DNA from: Erysipelotrichaceae bacterium
GTDB taxonomy: Bacteria > Bacillota_I > Bacilli_A > Erysipelotrichales > Erysipelotrichaceae
Direction: 5' to 3'
Assembly (NCBI GenBank): GCA_013334325.1
Contig: JAAXXT010000001.1
Coordinates: 62,001 to 126,000 of the forward strand
Length of the DNA stretch: 64,000 nt
Of the stretch, positions 36,294-46,482 are shown piece by piece; position 1 is the first letter of the stretch; each line of letters opens with the position of its first letter. The notes under the pieces were generated by a model that saw nothing but the letters and a program-made list of their open reading frames with translations, did not search any database and was not told where the DNA came from. The position numbers and the translations under genes are program-made.

Positions 36294-36951
36294 GGGATTC
36301 TCCTTGTTTAAGTTCATTTTCAATTCTGGTTCTAATTTCTTTTAGTGTTTCTTCTGCACTTAGAGTACCATATTCTTCATAATGAAGCGGTGTACAATAA
36401 GCTACACTTATATGATGATGACCAAATTTCATAAACGATTTTGAATTTTTAATCGCAACAGGTATGATAGCAGTTTTTGAGATGTATGCAGCATCCAATT
36501 GCGAAGAACTAAGTGCCTGATGATCCAAATCTTCTAGAAATAGATGAAAATTTTTATGTTGAAGTAGATTTTGACTCATTCCTATTAAATAATCATCTCT
36601 AGAATCAATATTGTATCGATAGGAATCTATGAGTTCAATGAAAGAAGTCATATAAGGTAAACGTTCATGAGCATTTACAAAAAAGCTGAAGTTTAATGGA
36701 TTCGCAGCCAAACATAAATGCCCATCATATTTACTCTCATGATTTGAGATGAAGGTATATCCATCTTCCAGTGGAATTAGATTTGTGTTTTGAACTTGTA
36801 CTTTAACAGCTGCATTGTTTAAAATATATCTTACCCAAATTTTAGTTAATTGTATTCTTTCTAAATAGGGTTGCTCCTTAGCTCTTTTTCTTGAGAAGAA
36901 CATCGTTGGTAATACAAAAAACATTTTAATGAAAACGAAAAACCGTTTCAT
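36280..36951 (-). CDS. divergent PlsC-like acyltransferase
   Basis: Resembles 1-acyl-glycerol-3-phosphate acyltransferases. The catalytic H-x4-D motif is NHESKYD near residue 70, and the last block is IIPVAI. The usual FPEGTRS motif is reduced to FLEDLDH, so substrate or activity may differ from standard PlsC. A hydrophobic N-terminus (FFVFIKMFFVLPTMFF) suggests membrane attachment. Ends 13 nt inside pdp; overlaps folA by 4 nt. Confidence 0.75.
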   Translation of the reverse strand: MKRFFVFIKMFFVLPTMFFSRKRAKEQPYLERIQLTKIWVRYILNNAAVKVQVQNTNLIPLEDGYTFISNHESKYDGHLCLAANPLNFSFFVNAHERLPYMTSFIELIDSYRYNIDSRDDYLIGMSQNLLQHKNFHLFLEDLDHQALSSSQLDAAYISKTAIIPVAIKNSKSFMKFGHHHISVAYCTPLHYEEYGTLSAEETLKEIRTRIENELKQGESHEIS

Positions 36952-37418
36952 TTGAACTTCCTTCCATATCTTTTTTGAGTAAATTCTGAAAACTCCACCA
37001 CTGAGTTTAAAGTAAAATCTTCTTCATTAAATGATGGGAAAAAGGTATCACAGGTATATGTTCCCTTAACTTCAGAAATAATTAGCTCATCGACATAATT
37101 AAGTGCCATCTTATATAAGCTGGCACCTCCGATTACATAAACGAGATCCTCTGAGAATTGTTTATCACAGAAGAATTTATTGATATCATGAACGATGTTT
37201 ATATGTTCATAAGGCAAAGAACTTTGATGAGTTACGACATAATTCTGTCGACCAGGCAAAGCTTTTCCTATACTATCCATCGTTTTACGTCCCATAATCA
37301 CCCCATGGCCTAAGGTTAAACGTTTAAACTCTTTTAAATCCTCTTTTATTGACCAGGGTAACTGATTATTGAACCCAATTCCTCTTTCTTGATCCATAGC
37401 AACAATGATTTTTAGCAT
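36948..37418 (-). CDS. folA: dihydrofolate reductase
   Basis: Regenerates tetrahydrofolate after thymidylate synthesis. N-terminal IIVAMDQERGIGFNNQLPW and the MGRKTMDSIGKALPGR block are diagnostic. Length (156) is typical. One-base overlap with thyA, so the two form a dTMP-synthesis pair. Confidence 0.95.
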   Translation of the reverse strand: MLKIIVAMDQERGIGFNNQLPWSIKEDLKEFKRLTLGHGVIMGRKTMDSIGKALPGRQNYVVTHQSSLPYEHINIVHDINKFFCDKQFSEDLVYVIGGASLYKMALNYVDELIISEVKGTYTCDTFFPSFNEEDFTLNSVVEFSEFTQKRYGRKFK

Positions 37419-38290
37419 TATACACTTACCTTTGCAGGAATTAGTGGATCTGGATCATAATTCAACAGTTCAATATCTTCAAACTTAAAGTCTTCGATAT
37501 TTTTAATGTCAGGATTCAATCTTAAAGTAGGTAATGTTTTAGGAGTTCTTGAGAGTTGTGTTTTGACCTGTTCTAAGTGATCAAGGTAAATATGAACATC
37601 ACCCAAAGTATGAACGAAGTCCTTCGCTTGATATCCACAGACTTGAGCGATCATATGTGTTAATAAGGCATAGGAAGCGATATTGAATGGTACTCCTAAG
37701 AAAACATCAGCACTACGTTGATAAAGTTGACAAGAGAGATATTTCTTATCTGCAGAGACATAGAATTGCATCAGTAAATGACATGGTGGTAAAGCCATAT
37801 CTGTCAATTCTGCAGGATTCCAAGCACTTAAGATGTGTCTGCGAGAAAAAGGATTATTTTTTAAGCCATCGATTAATACGCTTAATTGATCAACGCCGTT
37901 AAAATTACGCCATTGTTTACCATAGACTGGACCTAAATCACCAAATTTTAGGGCAAAGCTTTCATCAAGCTTGATTTTATTTATAAACTCATCCATCGTC
38001 TCGCCCATATAGGCTTCAGATTTACGATATTTATCATAAGGCCAATCATTCCATATCCTTACTCCATTTAACACTAAAGGACGAATATTGGTATTTCCTG
38101 TTATGAACCAAAGAAGTTCATGCGCAACTGATTTAAAATGCACTTTTTTCGTCGTTAAAAGTGGGAATCCTTCTCTTAAATCGACTCTAAACTGATAGCC
38201 AAATTCAGAAATCGTTCCTGTAGAAGTACGATCTTGGCGTTGTTCGCCGTTATCCAAAATGTGTTGAAGAAGTGTGTGATAAGATTTCAT
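37418..38290 (-). CDS. thyA: thymidylate synthase
   Basis: Methylates dUMP to dTMP with methylene-tetrahydrofolate. Active-site cysteine in [12 protein letters not shown], phosphate-binding [11 protein letters not shown] and [15 protein letters not shown]. The start [12 protein letters not shown] at 38290 has AGAGG; 9-codon longer frame rejected. 290 residues. Confidence 0.97.
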   Translation of the reverse strand: MKSYHTLLQHILDNGEQRQDRTSTGTISEFGYQFRVDLREGFPLLTTKKVHFKSVAHELLWFITGNTNIRPLVLNGVRIWNDWPYDKYRKSEAYMGETMDEFINKIKLDESFALKFGDLGPVYGKQWRNFNGVDQLSVLIDGLKNNPFSRRHILSAWNPAELTDMALPPCHLLMQFYVSADKKYLSCQLYQRSADVFLGVPFNIASYALLTHMIAQVCGYQAKDFVHTLGDVHIYLDHLEQVKTQLSRTPKTLPTLRLNPDIKNIEDFKFEDIELLNYDPDPLIPAKVSV

Positions 38291-38345
38291 GGGAACCTCT
38301 AAACTATTATACGACAAACCAAAGAAAAAGAAACGTTTTACGTTT

Positions 38346-38666
38346 CTATTTGGTCGTCAAGAAGGATACTTTTTCTGCGATGACTTCACAGTAGTAAAAA
38401 GGTTTGTTCTCTTTAGTATCGAAGGCATTGGCTTGAATTCTACCCTTAATTCCCACTAAAGAGCCAACAGCACACTGTTCAATCGCACTTTCAGCGATTC
38501 CTCTCCATAAAGTGCATTGAATTTGATCCGTTTCATATTCACCTTGAGAGTTTTTAAAATTTCGATCTACCTCTACCAATAACTCAGCTAATTTGATCCC
38601 AGCAGCTGTTTCTTTGATTTCTGGGAGCTTTACAACTTTTCCTACAATAACGACTTGATTTAGCAT
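38346..38666 (-). CDS. ssbB: short single-stranded DNA-binding protein (SsbB-like)
   Basis: OB-fold SSB with the family start [17 protein letters not shown] and [11 protein letters not shown]. Only 106 residues and ending VSFLTTK: it lacks the flexible linker and acidic protein-interaction tip of replicative SSB. This is the architecture of Bacillus SsbB, which works in natural transformation, and fits the comG operon here; a PriB-like or secondary SSB is the alternative. AGGAGG precedes the ATG. Upstream is about 105 bp without a gene, in which I see no clear promoter. Confidence 0.8.
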   Translation of the reverse strand: MLNQVVIVGKVVKLPEIKETAAGIKLAELLVEVDRNFKNSQGEYETDQIQCTLWRGIAESAIEQCAVGSLVGIKGRIQANAFDTKENKPFYYCEVIAEKVSFLTTK

Positions 38667-38771
38667 ATTTGCCTCCTAATAACAGTTTGACAAAAAGCTT
38701 TATTAAGCTCAAATCGTTATACTTGTATAAGAAGTTCACTAATAGACATGTATCCCTAGAGAGTACTTGTC

Positions 38772-40061
38772 TTATTTACCACTTTGACCCTTTTTAATAA
38801 TAACGACTGATTTTTGAGATGTCTCAAGAATTCTTCTAACATTAAGAATAGATTCAGCAGTTAAACTTTCAATGATGTTTATGGTATCTTCAAGTTTTAA
38901 GGAATCAAAATGACTACGGATAAAATGGATCGCATAATCTTCTTGATCATCTAGTAATCGATAGGTATAAGATAAATATCTTCGTTTAAGTTGTTTGATA
39001 AATGGGAGTAAACTCGTAATATCTGCTTTTAGTGTGTTATCGATTAAGTTAATAAAACTTTCTTTGTCTTCAACTTCTCCATAAAACATTGCATACCAGT
39101 ATTCTTCATTGATTTCTACATCATATCCAAAATAATCATGGATAATGCCCTCTTTGATCCAAGTTGCATAATCAGGATTTAGACTAGAAAACAATAATTC
39201 TAGATATATTTTTAGTTGCCATTCTAAAGAAGCTCTTTCTAGACTCGTCAGATGTTGTGGTTTAAGTTTAAATGAATAAGTCATCTTAGAAGCCTGAATG
39301 TCCATATTGACTGATTTCTCATGTGTGACGATTTCAATAGGTTCTCTAGAAGCAAGGTCCTTTAGAGGAACAAATACTTCAAAGGATTTTTTTGATTGAT
39401 TGTTTTTAACGATATTGCATAATACTTCCGGATCAAGAGAACTCACAATTACCATGACACAGTTATTTGGATGATAGTTTAGTCTGTAACATAACTCAAG
39501 TTCAGATCTAGTTATTGCATTAACACTTTCTTCAGATCCTCCAATATCAAATTTAATTGGGTTCTGTGAATACAAGGATTGAAAGGTTTCATACATCAAT
39601 CTTGATTCAGGCATTTGATGATACATACGTAATTCTTGATTTATAATCGATTTCTCTTTCTCTACAGAAGCATCGGTGATATTGAGTTCTTGAACAAAAT
39701 CCAAAAGTAGTTCTAAAGGTTCCTTTACATCACTTTGAGCCGTATTAAAATAATAAACGGTTTCATTATACGAGGTAAAAGCATTTACGTTACAAGATAA
39801 TTCACTAAAGCGTTCCATAACGTCCATCCCATTATGATTTTCAAAGAGTTTATGTTCTAAAAAATGAGCTAATCCTGGATTAAAAGTATAATTATTTCCG
39901 TTAAAATCAACTTGAGAAATATTCAATGAACCATAGGGGAAAGCTAAATAAGCCGATGTATTTATATTCTTTTCTTTATGTAAAATAACCAAACTTAAGC
40001 CATTATCTAGTTCTTCACGATAGATGGTTTCGTTTAGACTCTCATTGTAAGTCTTGATCAT
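38772..40061 (-). CDS. ymfH: M16 family zinc peptidase (YmfH-like)
   Basis: Pitrilysin-type peptidase. The inverted zinc motif HFLEH is present in PGLAHFLEHKLFENHNG, with the distal Glu in SIINQELRMY. Length 429. It is paired with an adjacent M16 homologue that lacks the motif, as in the ymfF-ymfH pair of Bacillus, so the two probably form a heterodimer. Substrate unknown. Confidence 0.88.
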   Translation of the reverse strand: MIKTYNESLNETIYREELDNGLSLVILHKEKNINTSAYLAFPYGSLNISQVDFNGNNYTFNPGLAHFLEHKLFENHNGMDVMERFSELSCNVNAFTSYNETVYYFNTAQSDVKEPLELLLDFVQELNITDASVEKEKSIINQELRMYHQMPESRLMYETFQSLYSQNPIKFDIGGSEESVNAITRSELELCYRLNYHPNNCVMVIVSSLDPEVLCNIVKNNQSKKSFEVFVPLKDLASREPIEIVTHEKSVNMDIQASKMTYSFKLKPQHLTSLERASLEWQLKIYLELLFSSLNPDYATWIKEGIIHDYFGYDVEINEEYWYAMFYGEVEDKESFINLIDNTLKADITSLLPFIKQLKRRYLSYTYRLLDDQEDYAIHFIRSHFDSLKLEDTINIIESLTAESILNVRRILETSQKSVVIIKKGQSGK

Positions 40062-40062
40062 A

Positions 40063-41283
40063 TTACTCCTGACCTGTGACTGTATAAGTGCACAATTTCT
40101 TAATGGTTTTAGCTGCTTCTACTATGCTTTTACGATCTACGTTATCGATCTCTTTAACATAGTTATGAAGATCAAATGTTTTATCTAATAGCCAAGCTGA
40201 AAATGCGATATTCATCCAAGATGAGACATCATCTTCAATCGCAATATAGTTATTTTTTAAAAGTGCTTTTGCGGAATTAAACAAGGACTCAGAAAACTTA
40301 TCATTTCTAATAAGTTCAATTTGTTCCTCTATAAGTTCTAAGACCAGATCTTGTTGTTTCTTACTTATTCCTGTGTGAATAGATAAGACCCCATCATAAT
40401 GCATTAGATTACTATAAATGCTATAACACAGGTTCCTCTTCTCTCTGATTTCAGTAAACAAAAGCGAGTTAGGTAAAGTACCTAATAGATAAGACAAAAC
40501 CCTATAACTCATATAGTTTGGATCAGTATTGTTTTTACCAAGTGTATATAACGATACCAACGAAGTTTGTTTGACTTTTCTCGAAATTTTCTTCATTTGA
40601 AATGCTTTTTCAGAAACATAATAAGAAGCATTTGGTAAAGTTTTAGATTTCGTATATGTTGATTTGATAAGGTCATAATATCTAGGATCAATATTCCCAA
40701 TCCCAATGACATAGACATCATCGTTTTTAAGCATCTTTTGATGATATTGCTTTAATTCATCAATGGTTATTTTTTCAATGATCTCTTTTTGACCTTGACT
40801 GAATATAGATAGTGGCTCATCCTTTCCACCTAAAGCCAATGCATTTAAAGCAGCCAAAGTACTTGGTTTATCATAAATACGCAACAAATTTGATTTGATA
40901 TTCTGTTTGGCTTCTAATACTGTCTCTTCATTGATCAAAGGCGTTCTTAAGCAAGATTCAATAAAAGATAAGGCTTCTTCTAGATGTCTTTCCTTTGAAT
41001 ATCGTTCACTTAAGGTCGTGAACTTCATCTCTAAGACATGAATTTTACCGTAAGATGAGGTCTTTACATCAAAGCTTAAAGCAAATAGATCATCTGTTTT
41101 AAGATTCATACTTTGTTTGGTTGGATACTTCTCGTTACGATCGGTCATTAAATAGGCTAAAAGATTTCTAATGCTTACATCAGGTTCTTTGTTTTCACAC
41201 ATAAAGCGAATTGAGAAGTGAACATCTTTGAATTTATCATTAGTCAGTATTTCTACATTGTTTAATTTTATGTTGTTGGACAT
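40063..41283 (-). CDS. ymfF: inactive M16 peptidase homologue (YmfF-like)
   Basis: M16-fold protein with no H-x2-E-H: the equivalent region reads NLLAYLMTDRN. The domain pattern (MKFTTLSERY, REKRNLCYSIYSNL) matches the non-catalytic subunit of M16 heterodimers. 406 residues; one base before its partner ymfH. Starts next to the divergent pncB promoter region, with AGGAG upstream. Confidence 0.85.
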   Translation of the reverse strand: MSNNIKLNNVEILTNDKFKDVHFSIRFMCENKEPDVSIRNLLAYLMTDRNEKYPTKQSMNLKTDDLFALSFDVKTSSYGKIHVLEMKFTTLSERYSKERHLEEALSFIESCLRTPLINEETVLEAKQNIKSNLLRIYDKPSTLAALNALALGGKDEPLSIFSQGQKEIIEKITIDELKQYHQKMLKNDDVYVIGIGNIDPRYYDLIKSTYTKSKTLPNASYYVSEKAFQMKKISRKVKQTSLVSLYTLGKNNTDPNYMSYRVLSYLLGTLPNSLLFTEIREKRNLCYSIYSNLMHYDGVLSIHTGISKKQQDLVLELIEEQIELIRNDKFSESLFNSAKALLKNNYIAIEDDVSSWMNIAFSAWLLDKTFDLHNYVKEIDNVDRKSIVEAAKTIKKLCTYTVTGQE

Positions 41284-41314
41284 GGGTTCTCCTAAAAAGT
41301 TATCTTAGATAGTA

Positions 41315-41325
41315 TATAATATAAT
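41315..41325 (+). promoter_or_regulatory. -10 region of pncB
   Basis: Two overlapping TATAAT hexamers (41315-41320 and 41320-41325) ahead of an AAGGAAG ribosome site. No convincing -35 is visible. Confidence 0.5.
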
Positions 41326-41353
41326 TACTCTAACACAAAGGAAGACGGCTCAC

Positions 41354-42799
41354 ATGTCAATTAAATTCGATCAATTATCATTACTCACCGATTTTTATGA
41401 GTTTACAATGGCCTACACGTATTTCAAGGAAAAGAAACATGAAGACATCGCTTATTTTGATATGTTTGTAAGAACGATCCCTGATAATGGAGGATTTTTA
41501 ATTTTTAATGGGCTTAATCGATTGATTGATGTTATCCAAAACTTCAAGTTTACTAAAAAAGACATCGAGTTCTTAAGAAGTTCCTATAAGTTTGAAGAAG
41601 ACTTCCTAGATTATCTATTAAACATGCGCTTATGTATCGATATTTGGTCTGTTGAGGAAGGTACACCTGTTTTCGCCAATGAACCTCTAGTGACTGTAAG
41701 AGGCAATGCCATTCAAGCCCAGATCATAGAAACTTTACTTTTGATCTGTATTAATTATCCAACCTTAGTAACCACCAAAGCTGCTCGTATCGTTTATTCC
41801 GCTAAAGGAAGAGCTGTAATGGAGTTTGGGGCAAGAAGAGCTCAAGGGATCGATGCATCTTTAGAAGGCGCACGAAATGCAGTTATCGCAGGTTGTGTAG
41901 GAACTTCAAATTCCTTGGCTGGACTTAATTACTCTATTCCTGTTTCGGGAACGATTGCCCATAGTTATATTCAACTTCATGACACAGAGTACGATGCTTT
42001 CTTGAATTATTGTAAAGTAAATCCTACCAACAGTGTTTTATTGGTAGATACTTATGATACTTTAAAAAGTGGTGTCGTTAATGCGATAAAAGTAGCTCAT
42101 GATTGGTTGATTCCTAATGGTTATAAATTGAATGCGATACGTTTAGACAGTGGTGACTTAGCTTATCTTTCTAAAAAAGCTCGTATTATGTTAGATGAAG
42201 CTGGTTTACAATCCACTAAGATCATAGCTTCCAACTCTTTAGATGAATACATCATTGACGATCTGATCTTACAGGATGCTAAAATCGATATTTTCGGAGT
42301 AGGTGAAAATTTAGTAACTTCTAAATCGAATCCTGTATTAGGTGGAGTCTATAAAGTTGTCGCTTATGAAAAAGATGAAGAAATCATCCCTGTCATTAAA
42401 ATAAGTGACAATATCACCAAGATTACCAACCCTGGATTAAAGAATCTCATTCGTTTCTATGACAATGAATCTCATAAAGCAATCGCTGATCTTATTTGTT
42501 TAGCCGATGAAGTTATCCCACTGGATACCTATACCCTCTTTGATCCTGATTATCCATGGAAAAAGAAAACCATCACCAATTATACATTCAAGCATCTTCA
42601 GGTCCCTGTCTTCGTCAATGGTCAATTGGTTTATAATCGTAAAACAACCATGGAAACCAAAGCCTATTGTGCTGATCAAATGAATACCTTATGGGATGAA
42701 GTAAAACGTCTTAGAAATCCTCATAATTATTATGTCGATTTATCTGATAAATTATGGAATTTAAAAAGAGAACTTATCGATAAAAATAAAAAGGTCTAG
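41354..42799 (+). CDS. pncB: nicotinate phosphoribosyltransferase
   Basis: First step of NAD salvage from nicotinate. N-terminal LLTDFYEFTMAYTYF, the GARRAQGIDASLEGARNA block and VSGTIAHSYIQL (catalytic His) are diagnostic; RLDSGDLAYL follows. 481 residues, the long Gram-positive type. A single-gene plus-strand unit with its own promoter and terminator, placed between the M16 pair and the nucleoside transporter. Confidence 0.95.
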   Translation: MSIKFDQLSLLTDFYEFTMAYTYFKEKKHEDIAYFDMFVRTIPDNGGFLIFNGLNRLIDVIQNFKFTKKDIEFLRSSYKFEEDFLDYLLNMRLCIDIWSVEEGTPVFANEPLVTVRGNAIQAQIIETLLLICINYPTLVTTKAARIVYSAKGRAVMEFGARRAQGIDASLEGARNAVIAGCVGTSNSLAGLNYSIPVSGTIAHSYIQLHDTEYDAFLNYCKVNPTNSVLLVDTYDTLKSGVVNAIKVAHDWLIPNGYKLNAIRLDSGDLAYLSKKARIMLDEAGLQSTKIIASNSLDEYIIDDLILQDAKIDIFGVGENLVTSKSNPVLGGVYKVVAYEKDEEIIPVIKISDNITKITNPGLKNLIRFYDNESHKAIADLICLADEVIPLDTYTLFDPDYPWKKKTITNYTFKHLQVPVFVNGQLVYNRKTTMETKAYCADQMNTLWDEVKRLRNPHNYYVDLSDKLWNLKRELIDKNKKV

Positions 42800-42822
42800 G
42801 AAATTTCCTAGACCTTCTTTTA
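42788..42822. terminator. bidirectional terminator between pncB and nupQ
   Basis: AAGGTCTAGG/CCTAGACCTT stem (ten pairs) flanked by A-rich and T-rich tracts, between two convergent genes. Confidence 0.88.
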
Positions 42823-42823
42823 T

Positions 42824-43786
42824 TTAACGTTTACCTTGATCGTAAGGTTCACCAGCAGCTCTTGGAGATGCTGATTTAGATGATGTAAATGTCAATACGA
42901 TTAATGTTGTTAGATAAGGCACGATTTGATAAAAATACTTATTGATCCCTAATGAGGTAAAGAATGCAAGTCCACTTGAATTTGAAATAACTTGCATTAA
43001 TCCAAAGAAAGCAGCTGCTAAGAAGATCTTAGAAGGTTTCCATTGACCAAAGATCAATACAGCTAAAGCTAAGAATCCATAGCCTGATACAGTTCCAGTA
43101 TATTCAACAGTAGTAGGAATGATTAGAACCAATCCACCTAGTCCTGCCAAAGCACCCGAAATCAAAACACCCCAATAACGCATACGATTGACATTGATAC
43201 CTACTGAATCAGCCGCATGAGGATGTTCACCACAAGCTCTTAATCTTAATCCAAAACGAGTTTTATACAATACAAAGGAAGCAACAACCAATATTCCTAA
43301 TCCAATAAAGGTCGATAAATACACATTCTTAAAAAACAAATCGCCTAATACAGGGATATCTCCAAAGAATGGGATCTTTTCGATTCTAAAGACATTCTTG
43401 AATGAGACCCCTTCTGTACCTGTTTTGGTGATTAGTCGTGCTAGGAAATCATGGAAAGCGAATGCAAATAAATTCAAAGCTGTACCTGAAATGGTTTGAT
43501 TGGCTTTTAGATTAATTGAGGCATACGCATGAAGCCATGAAAACAGAACACCACTTATGATCGCGATTCCCATCGCAGCTAAGATCATCAGTTGAGGTGA
43601 CATTAAGTCAGGAACGAAATAGATGAAGAAGATCCCAAAGGTAGCTCCGAAAACCATGATGCCTTCTAAAGCAATGTTTACGACTCCACTTCGTTCAGAA
43701 AACATGCCTCCTAAAGCGACGATAGTTAAAGGAATCATAAACGGAACCATGTTTCTAATTAAAAATATCATTGTATCTGTATTCAT
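42824..43786 (-). CDS. nupQ: nucleoside ABC transporter permease (NupQ-like)
   Basis: Membrane subunit of the BMP-family nucleoside importer. Eight to nine hydrophobic segments; the permease motif GEHPHAADSVGINVNRMRYWG and SERSGVVNIALEG are typical of the BPD_transp_2 family. 320 residues, overlapping the sister permease by 4 nt. Last gene of the bmp-ATPase-permease-permease operon. Confidence 0.9.
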   Translation of the reverse strand: MNTDTMIFLIRNMVPFMIPLTIVALGGMFSERSGVVNIALEGIMVFGATFGIFFIYFVPDLMSPQLMILAAMGIAIISGVLFSWLHAYASINLKANQTISGTALNLFAFAFHDFLARLITKTGTEGVSFKNVFRIEKIPFFGDIPVLGDLFFKNVYLSTFIGLGILVVASFVLYKTRFGLRLRACGEHPHAADSVGINVNRMRYWGVLISGALAGLGGLVLIIPTTVEYTGTVSGYGFLALAVLIFGQWKPSKIFLAAAFFGLMQVISNSSGLAFFTSLGINKYFYQIVPYLTTLIVLTFTSSKSASPRAAGEPYDQGKR

Positions 43787-44874
43787 TTTTTAGCCCCTTT
43801 CTTCGTAAAGAATTGAACCAGTTTTTCTCTAAAGATCAAAGAGAAAGCACTCGCATAAATGATGACTGCTGTCATAATCTTAACGACCTCTTCATTGAAT
43901 CCAGATCTAGATAAAGCAGGACCCGCATTCTTAAGAGCTGCGATAAATGCAGCAGAGAAGATGATCCCTAAAGGATTACTCATTCCCAACAAGGCAACTG
44001 AGATCCCATCGAATCCTTCTGGAGCTAAAGTAAGTAACGAATCAAAGACTTTGGTGATACTTGAGATATACACCATAGCCCCACCTAGACCCGCTAGAGC
44101 ACCAGCGATGGTCATAGACAAGGTAATACCTAATCTATCATTAATCCCTGCGTAACGGGCTGCATTACGGTTATAGCCACATGCTTTCAGTTCATAACCG
44201 AAAGTTGTTCTTTCTAAGATGATGTAGATTAAGATAGCAACAAGGATCGCAATAAATATACTGATGTCGGTGGTATTGTTTCCAAAAATCTTATCTAAAC
44301 CAAGCGTAGGAATACGACTTAAAGGAGGCATTGTTCTTGAAGGATTATTCTTATCAGCGATGACAGAAACAAGATTACTCACAGTGATCATAGCAATATA
44401 GTTGAGCATGATGGCACTGATGACTTCATTGACATTACGATAAGCTTTTAATAGACCGCTGATGAGACCTACGAGTCCTCCAGCGATGACAGCACCTAAG
44501 ATCCCAACGATCCATAAATATTCTAGAGGGATAAAAGTCCATTTGATACAGATATAAGCCGCTACGAATCCTCCGATAACGAATTGACCAGAGGCTCCAA
44601 TATTGAATAATCCTGTCTTAAACGCAAAGCCAACGGATAAACCAGTAAGAAGGATAGGTGACATAAAACGCATGATGATGCCTAATCCTTTAAGTCCTGA
44701 GAATCTTAATCCCCCAGTTACGATCGTATAAAGCGCATCCATTGGATAAGATGCTTTGCTTATAAAGAAACTCGCAATAAACAGGATTACGATACCAAAG
44801 ACCAAACCAAAGAGGATCGCAAGTAAAGCGGCGAATATTTTTTGAACGCCAGCATTCAATAGAAACTTCTTCAT
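43783..44874 (-). CDS. nupP: nucleoside ABC transporter permease (NupP-like)
   Basis: Second BPD_transp_2 permease, 363 residues with about eight membrane segments; motifs KTGLFNIGASGQF and ACGYNRNAARYAGIN correspond to those of its partner. Overlaps both neighbours by 4 nt, implying stoichiometric synthesis. Confidence 0.9.
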   Translation of the reverse strand: MKKFLLNAGVQKIFAALLAILFGLVFGIVILFIASFFISKASYPMDALYTIVTGGLRFSGLKGLGIIMRFMSPILLTGLSVGFAFKTGLFNIGASGQFVIGGFVAAYICIKWTFIPLEYLWIVGILGAVIAGGLVGLISGLLKAYRNVNEVISAIMLNYIAMITVSNLVSVIADKNNPSRTMPPLSRIPTLGLDKIFGNNTTDISIFIAILVAILIYIILERTTFGYELKACGYNRNAARYAGINDRLGITLSMTIAGALAGLGGAMVYISSITKVFDSLLTLAPEGFDGISVALLGMSNPLGIIFSAAFIAALKNAGPALSRSGFNEEVVKIMTAVIIYASAFSLIFREKLVQFFTKKGAKK

Positions 44875-46397
44875 TCGACTTTCTCCCTCTTAGAACCTGA
44901 CATATATAAACCTAGTTCTTGTTGTGTTATTTTGGATGGATCAACTTCCCCTACCAACTCACCTTCATAGATGACCAAGATACGATCACTGACACTCATG
45001 ACTTCACTGAGTTCCAAAGATACTAGAAGCACAGCTTTGCCCGCATCACGTTGTTCGATCAAGGTCTTATGGATGTATTCGATTGCGCCTACGTCTAAGC
45101 CTCGAGTTGGTTGAACCGCTATCAAAAGATCAGGATTAATATCCAATTCACGTGCTAAGATTGCCTTTTGTTGATTTCCACCAGACATACTTCTGGTCAC
45201 TGAACGAGACCCACTTCCAGATCGAATATCAAAACGTTGAATCATTTTATCAGCGTGATCATAGATTTCTTTAAAGTTCAAGAAACCATATTTTTGAAAT
45301 TTATCAGTAAAATATGTCTGTAAAATAAGATTCTCAGCAAGATTATAATCAAGAACCAAACCGTGTTTATGGCGATCTTCTGGAATATGAGAGATTTTAT
45401 TTAGGGAACGATATCGAATCGATTTAGTCGCCAAATTTACACCCTTATAAAGAATCTTGCCTCCACTAAGTTTTTGTAAACCGGTGATTCCATAAACCAA
45501 GTCAGTTTGGCCATTGCCTTCGATACCAGCGATGCAAAGGATCTCTCCTCTTCTCACTTTAAAACTAACATCATTGACACTATCTTTCCCATGATGTTTA
45601 GATTTCATAGATAAGTGACTGACTTCCATGATGACTTCTTTAGGTTCTGCAGGTGTTTTATTGACTTCAAGCAAGACTTTTCGTCCAACCATCATTTCTG
45701 ATAAGCTTTCTTTTGTACTGCTTGCGACATCGACGGTATCGATGAGTTTGCCTTTACGTAAAATAGAAACACGATCAGCAACCGCTTTGATCTCATTAAG
45801 CTTATGAGTTATGAAAATAATGGTCTTACCTTCAGAGATAAGTTCCTTCATGATTTTCATAAGTTCATCTATTTCTTGAGGAGTTAATACAGCTGTAGGT
45901 TCATCAAAAATCAAAATATCATTGTTTTTATACAACATCTTTAATATTTCTACACGTTGTTGCATCCCAACAGATATATCTGAAATTAAATGATCCGGTT
46001 CAATGAATAAGTTATATCGTTTGGATAACTCTAAAACTTTTCGTCTGGCTTCTGCCATAACTAAAGTTCCATTTTTGACCGTTTCTACACCTAAAATAAC
46101 ATTCTCTAAAACAGTAAAATTATGAACCAATTTAAAGTGCTGGTGCACCATACCAATCCCATATCGATTGGCATCATTTGGATTAGTGATATGAGCTTCT
46201 TCGCCTTTAATAAAGATCGAGCCTTTTTCTGGTTTATATAAACCAAAAAGTACACTCATAAGCGTGGACTTGCCTGCCCCATTTTCTCCGAGCAAGGCAT
46301 GGATCTCTCCCTTTTTGACTTTGAGCGTTATATCGTCATTAGCAATAATCCCAGGAAAAACTTTGGTTATATTTCTTAGTTCGATGACATACTCCAT
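44871..46397 (-). CDS. nupO: nucleoside ABC transporter ATP-binding protein (NupO-like)
   Basis: Double-domain ATPase. N-terminal half has LLGENGAGKSTLM (Walker A), VGMQQRVEILK signature and LIFDEPTAVLT (Walker B); the C-terminal half has GIEGNGQTDLVYG and SGGNQQKAILAREL with a weaker LLIAVQPTRGLD. 508 residues as in RbsA/NupO-type proteins. AAGGAG precedes the ATG. Separated from the lipoprotein gene by a terminator. Confidence 0.92.
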   Translation of the reverse strand: MEYVIELRNITKVFPGIIANDDITLKVKKGEIHALLGENGAGKSTLMSVLFGLYKPEKGSIFIKGEEAHITNPNDANRYGIGMVHQHFKLVHNFTVLENVILGVETVKNGTLVMAEARRKVLELSKRYNLFIEPDHLISDISVGMQQRVEILKMLYKNNDILIFDEPTAVLTPQEIDELMKIMKELISEGKTIIFITHKLNEIKAVADRVSILRKGKLIDTVDVASSTKESLSEMMVGRKVLLEVNKTPAEPKEVIMEVSHLSMKSKHHGKDSVNDVSFKVRRGEILCIAGIEGNGQTDLVYGITGLQKLSGGKILYKGVNLATKSIRYRSLNKISHIPEDRHKHGLVLDYNLAENLILQTYFTDKFQKYGFLNFKEIYDHADKMIQRFDIRSGSGSRSVTRSMSGGNQQKAILARELDINPDLLIAVQPTRGLDVGAIEYIHKTLIEQRDAGKAVLLVSLELSEVMSVSDRILVIYEGELVGEVDPSKITQQELGLYMSGSKREKVE

Positions 46398-46446
46398 GAT
46401 GAACTCCTTTTGTCAAATTATACCAAAAATAAACTATTAGTGGGCA

Positions 46447-46474
46447 TAAAAAAAAGGCGGATTTTCATCCGCCT
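46447..46474 (-). terminator. intra-operon terminator after the BMP lipoprotein gene
   Basis: GGCGGA/TCCGCC stem with a TGAAAA loop and eight T residues on the minus strand, between the lipoprotein and its ATPase. Partial read-through would give more binding protein than transporter. Confidence 0.85.
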
Positions 46475-46482
46475 AATTAAAC

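Noticed and set aside
38667-38771. Imperfect dyad GACAnGTA...TACnTGTC in the gap before ssb, considered as a terminator
   Set aside because: Several mismatches in the stem and no T run on the minus strand.
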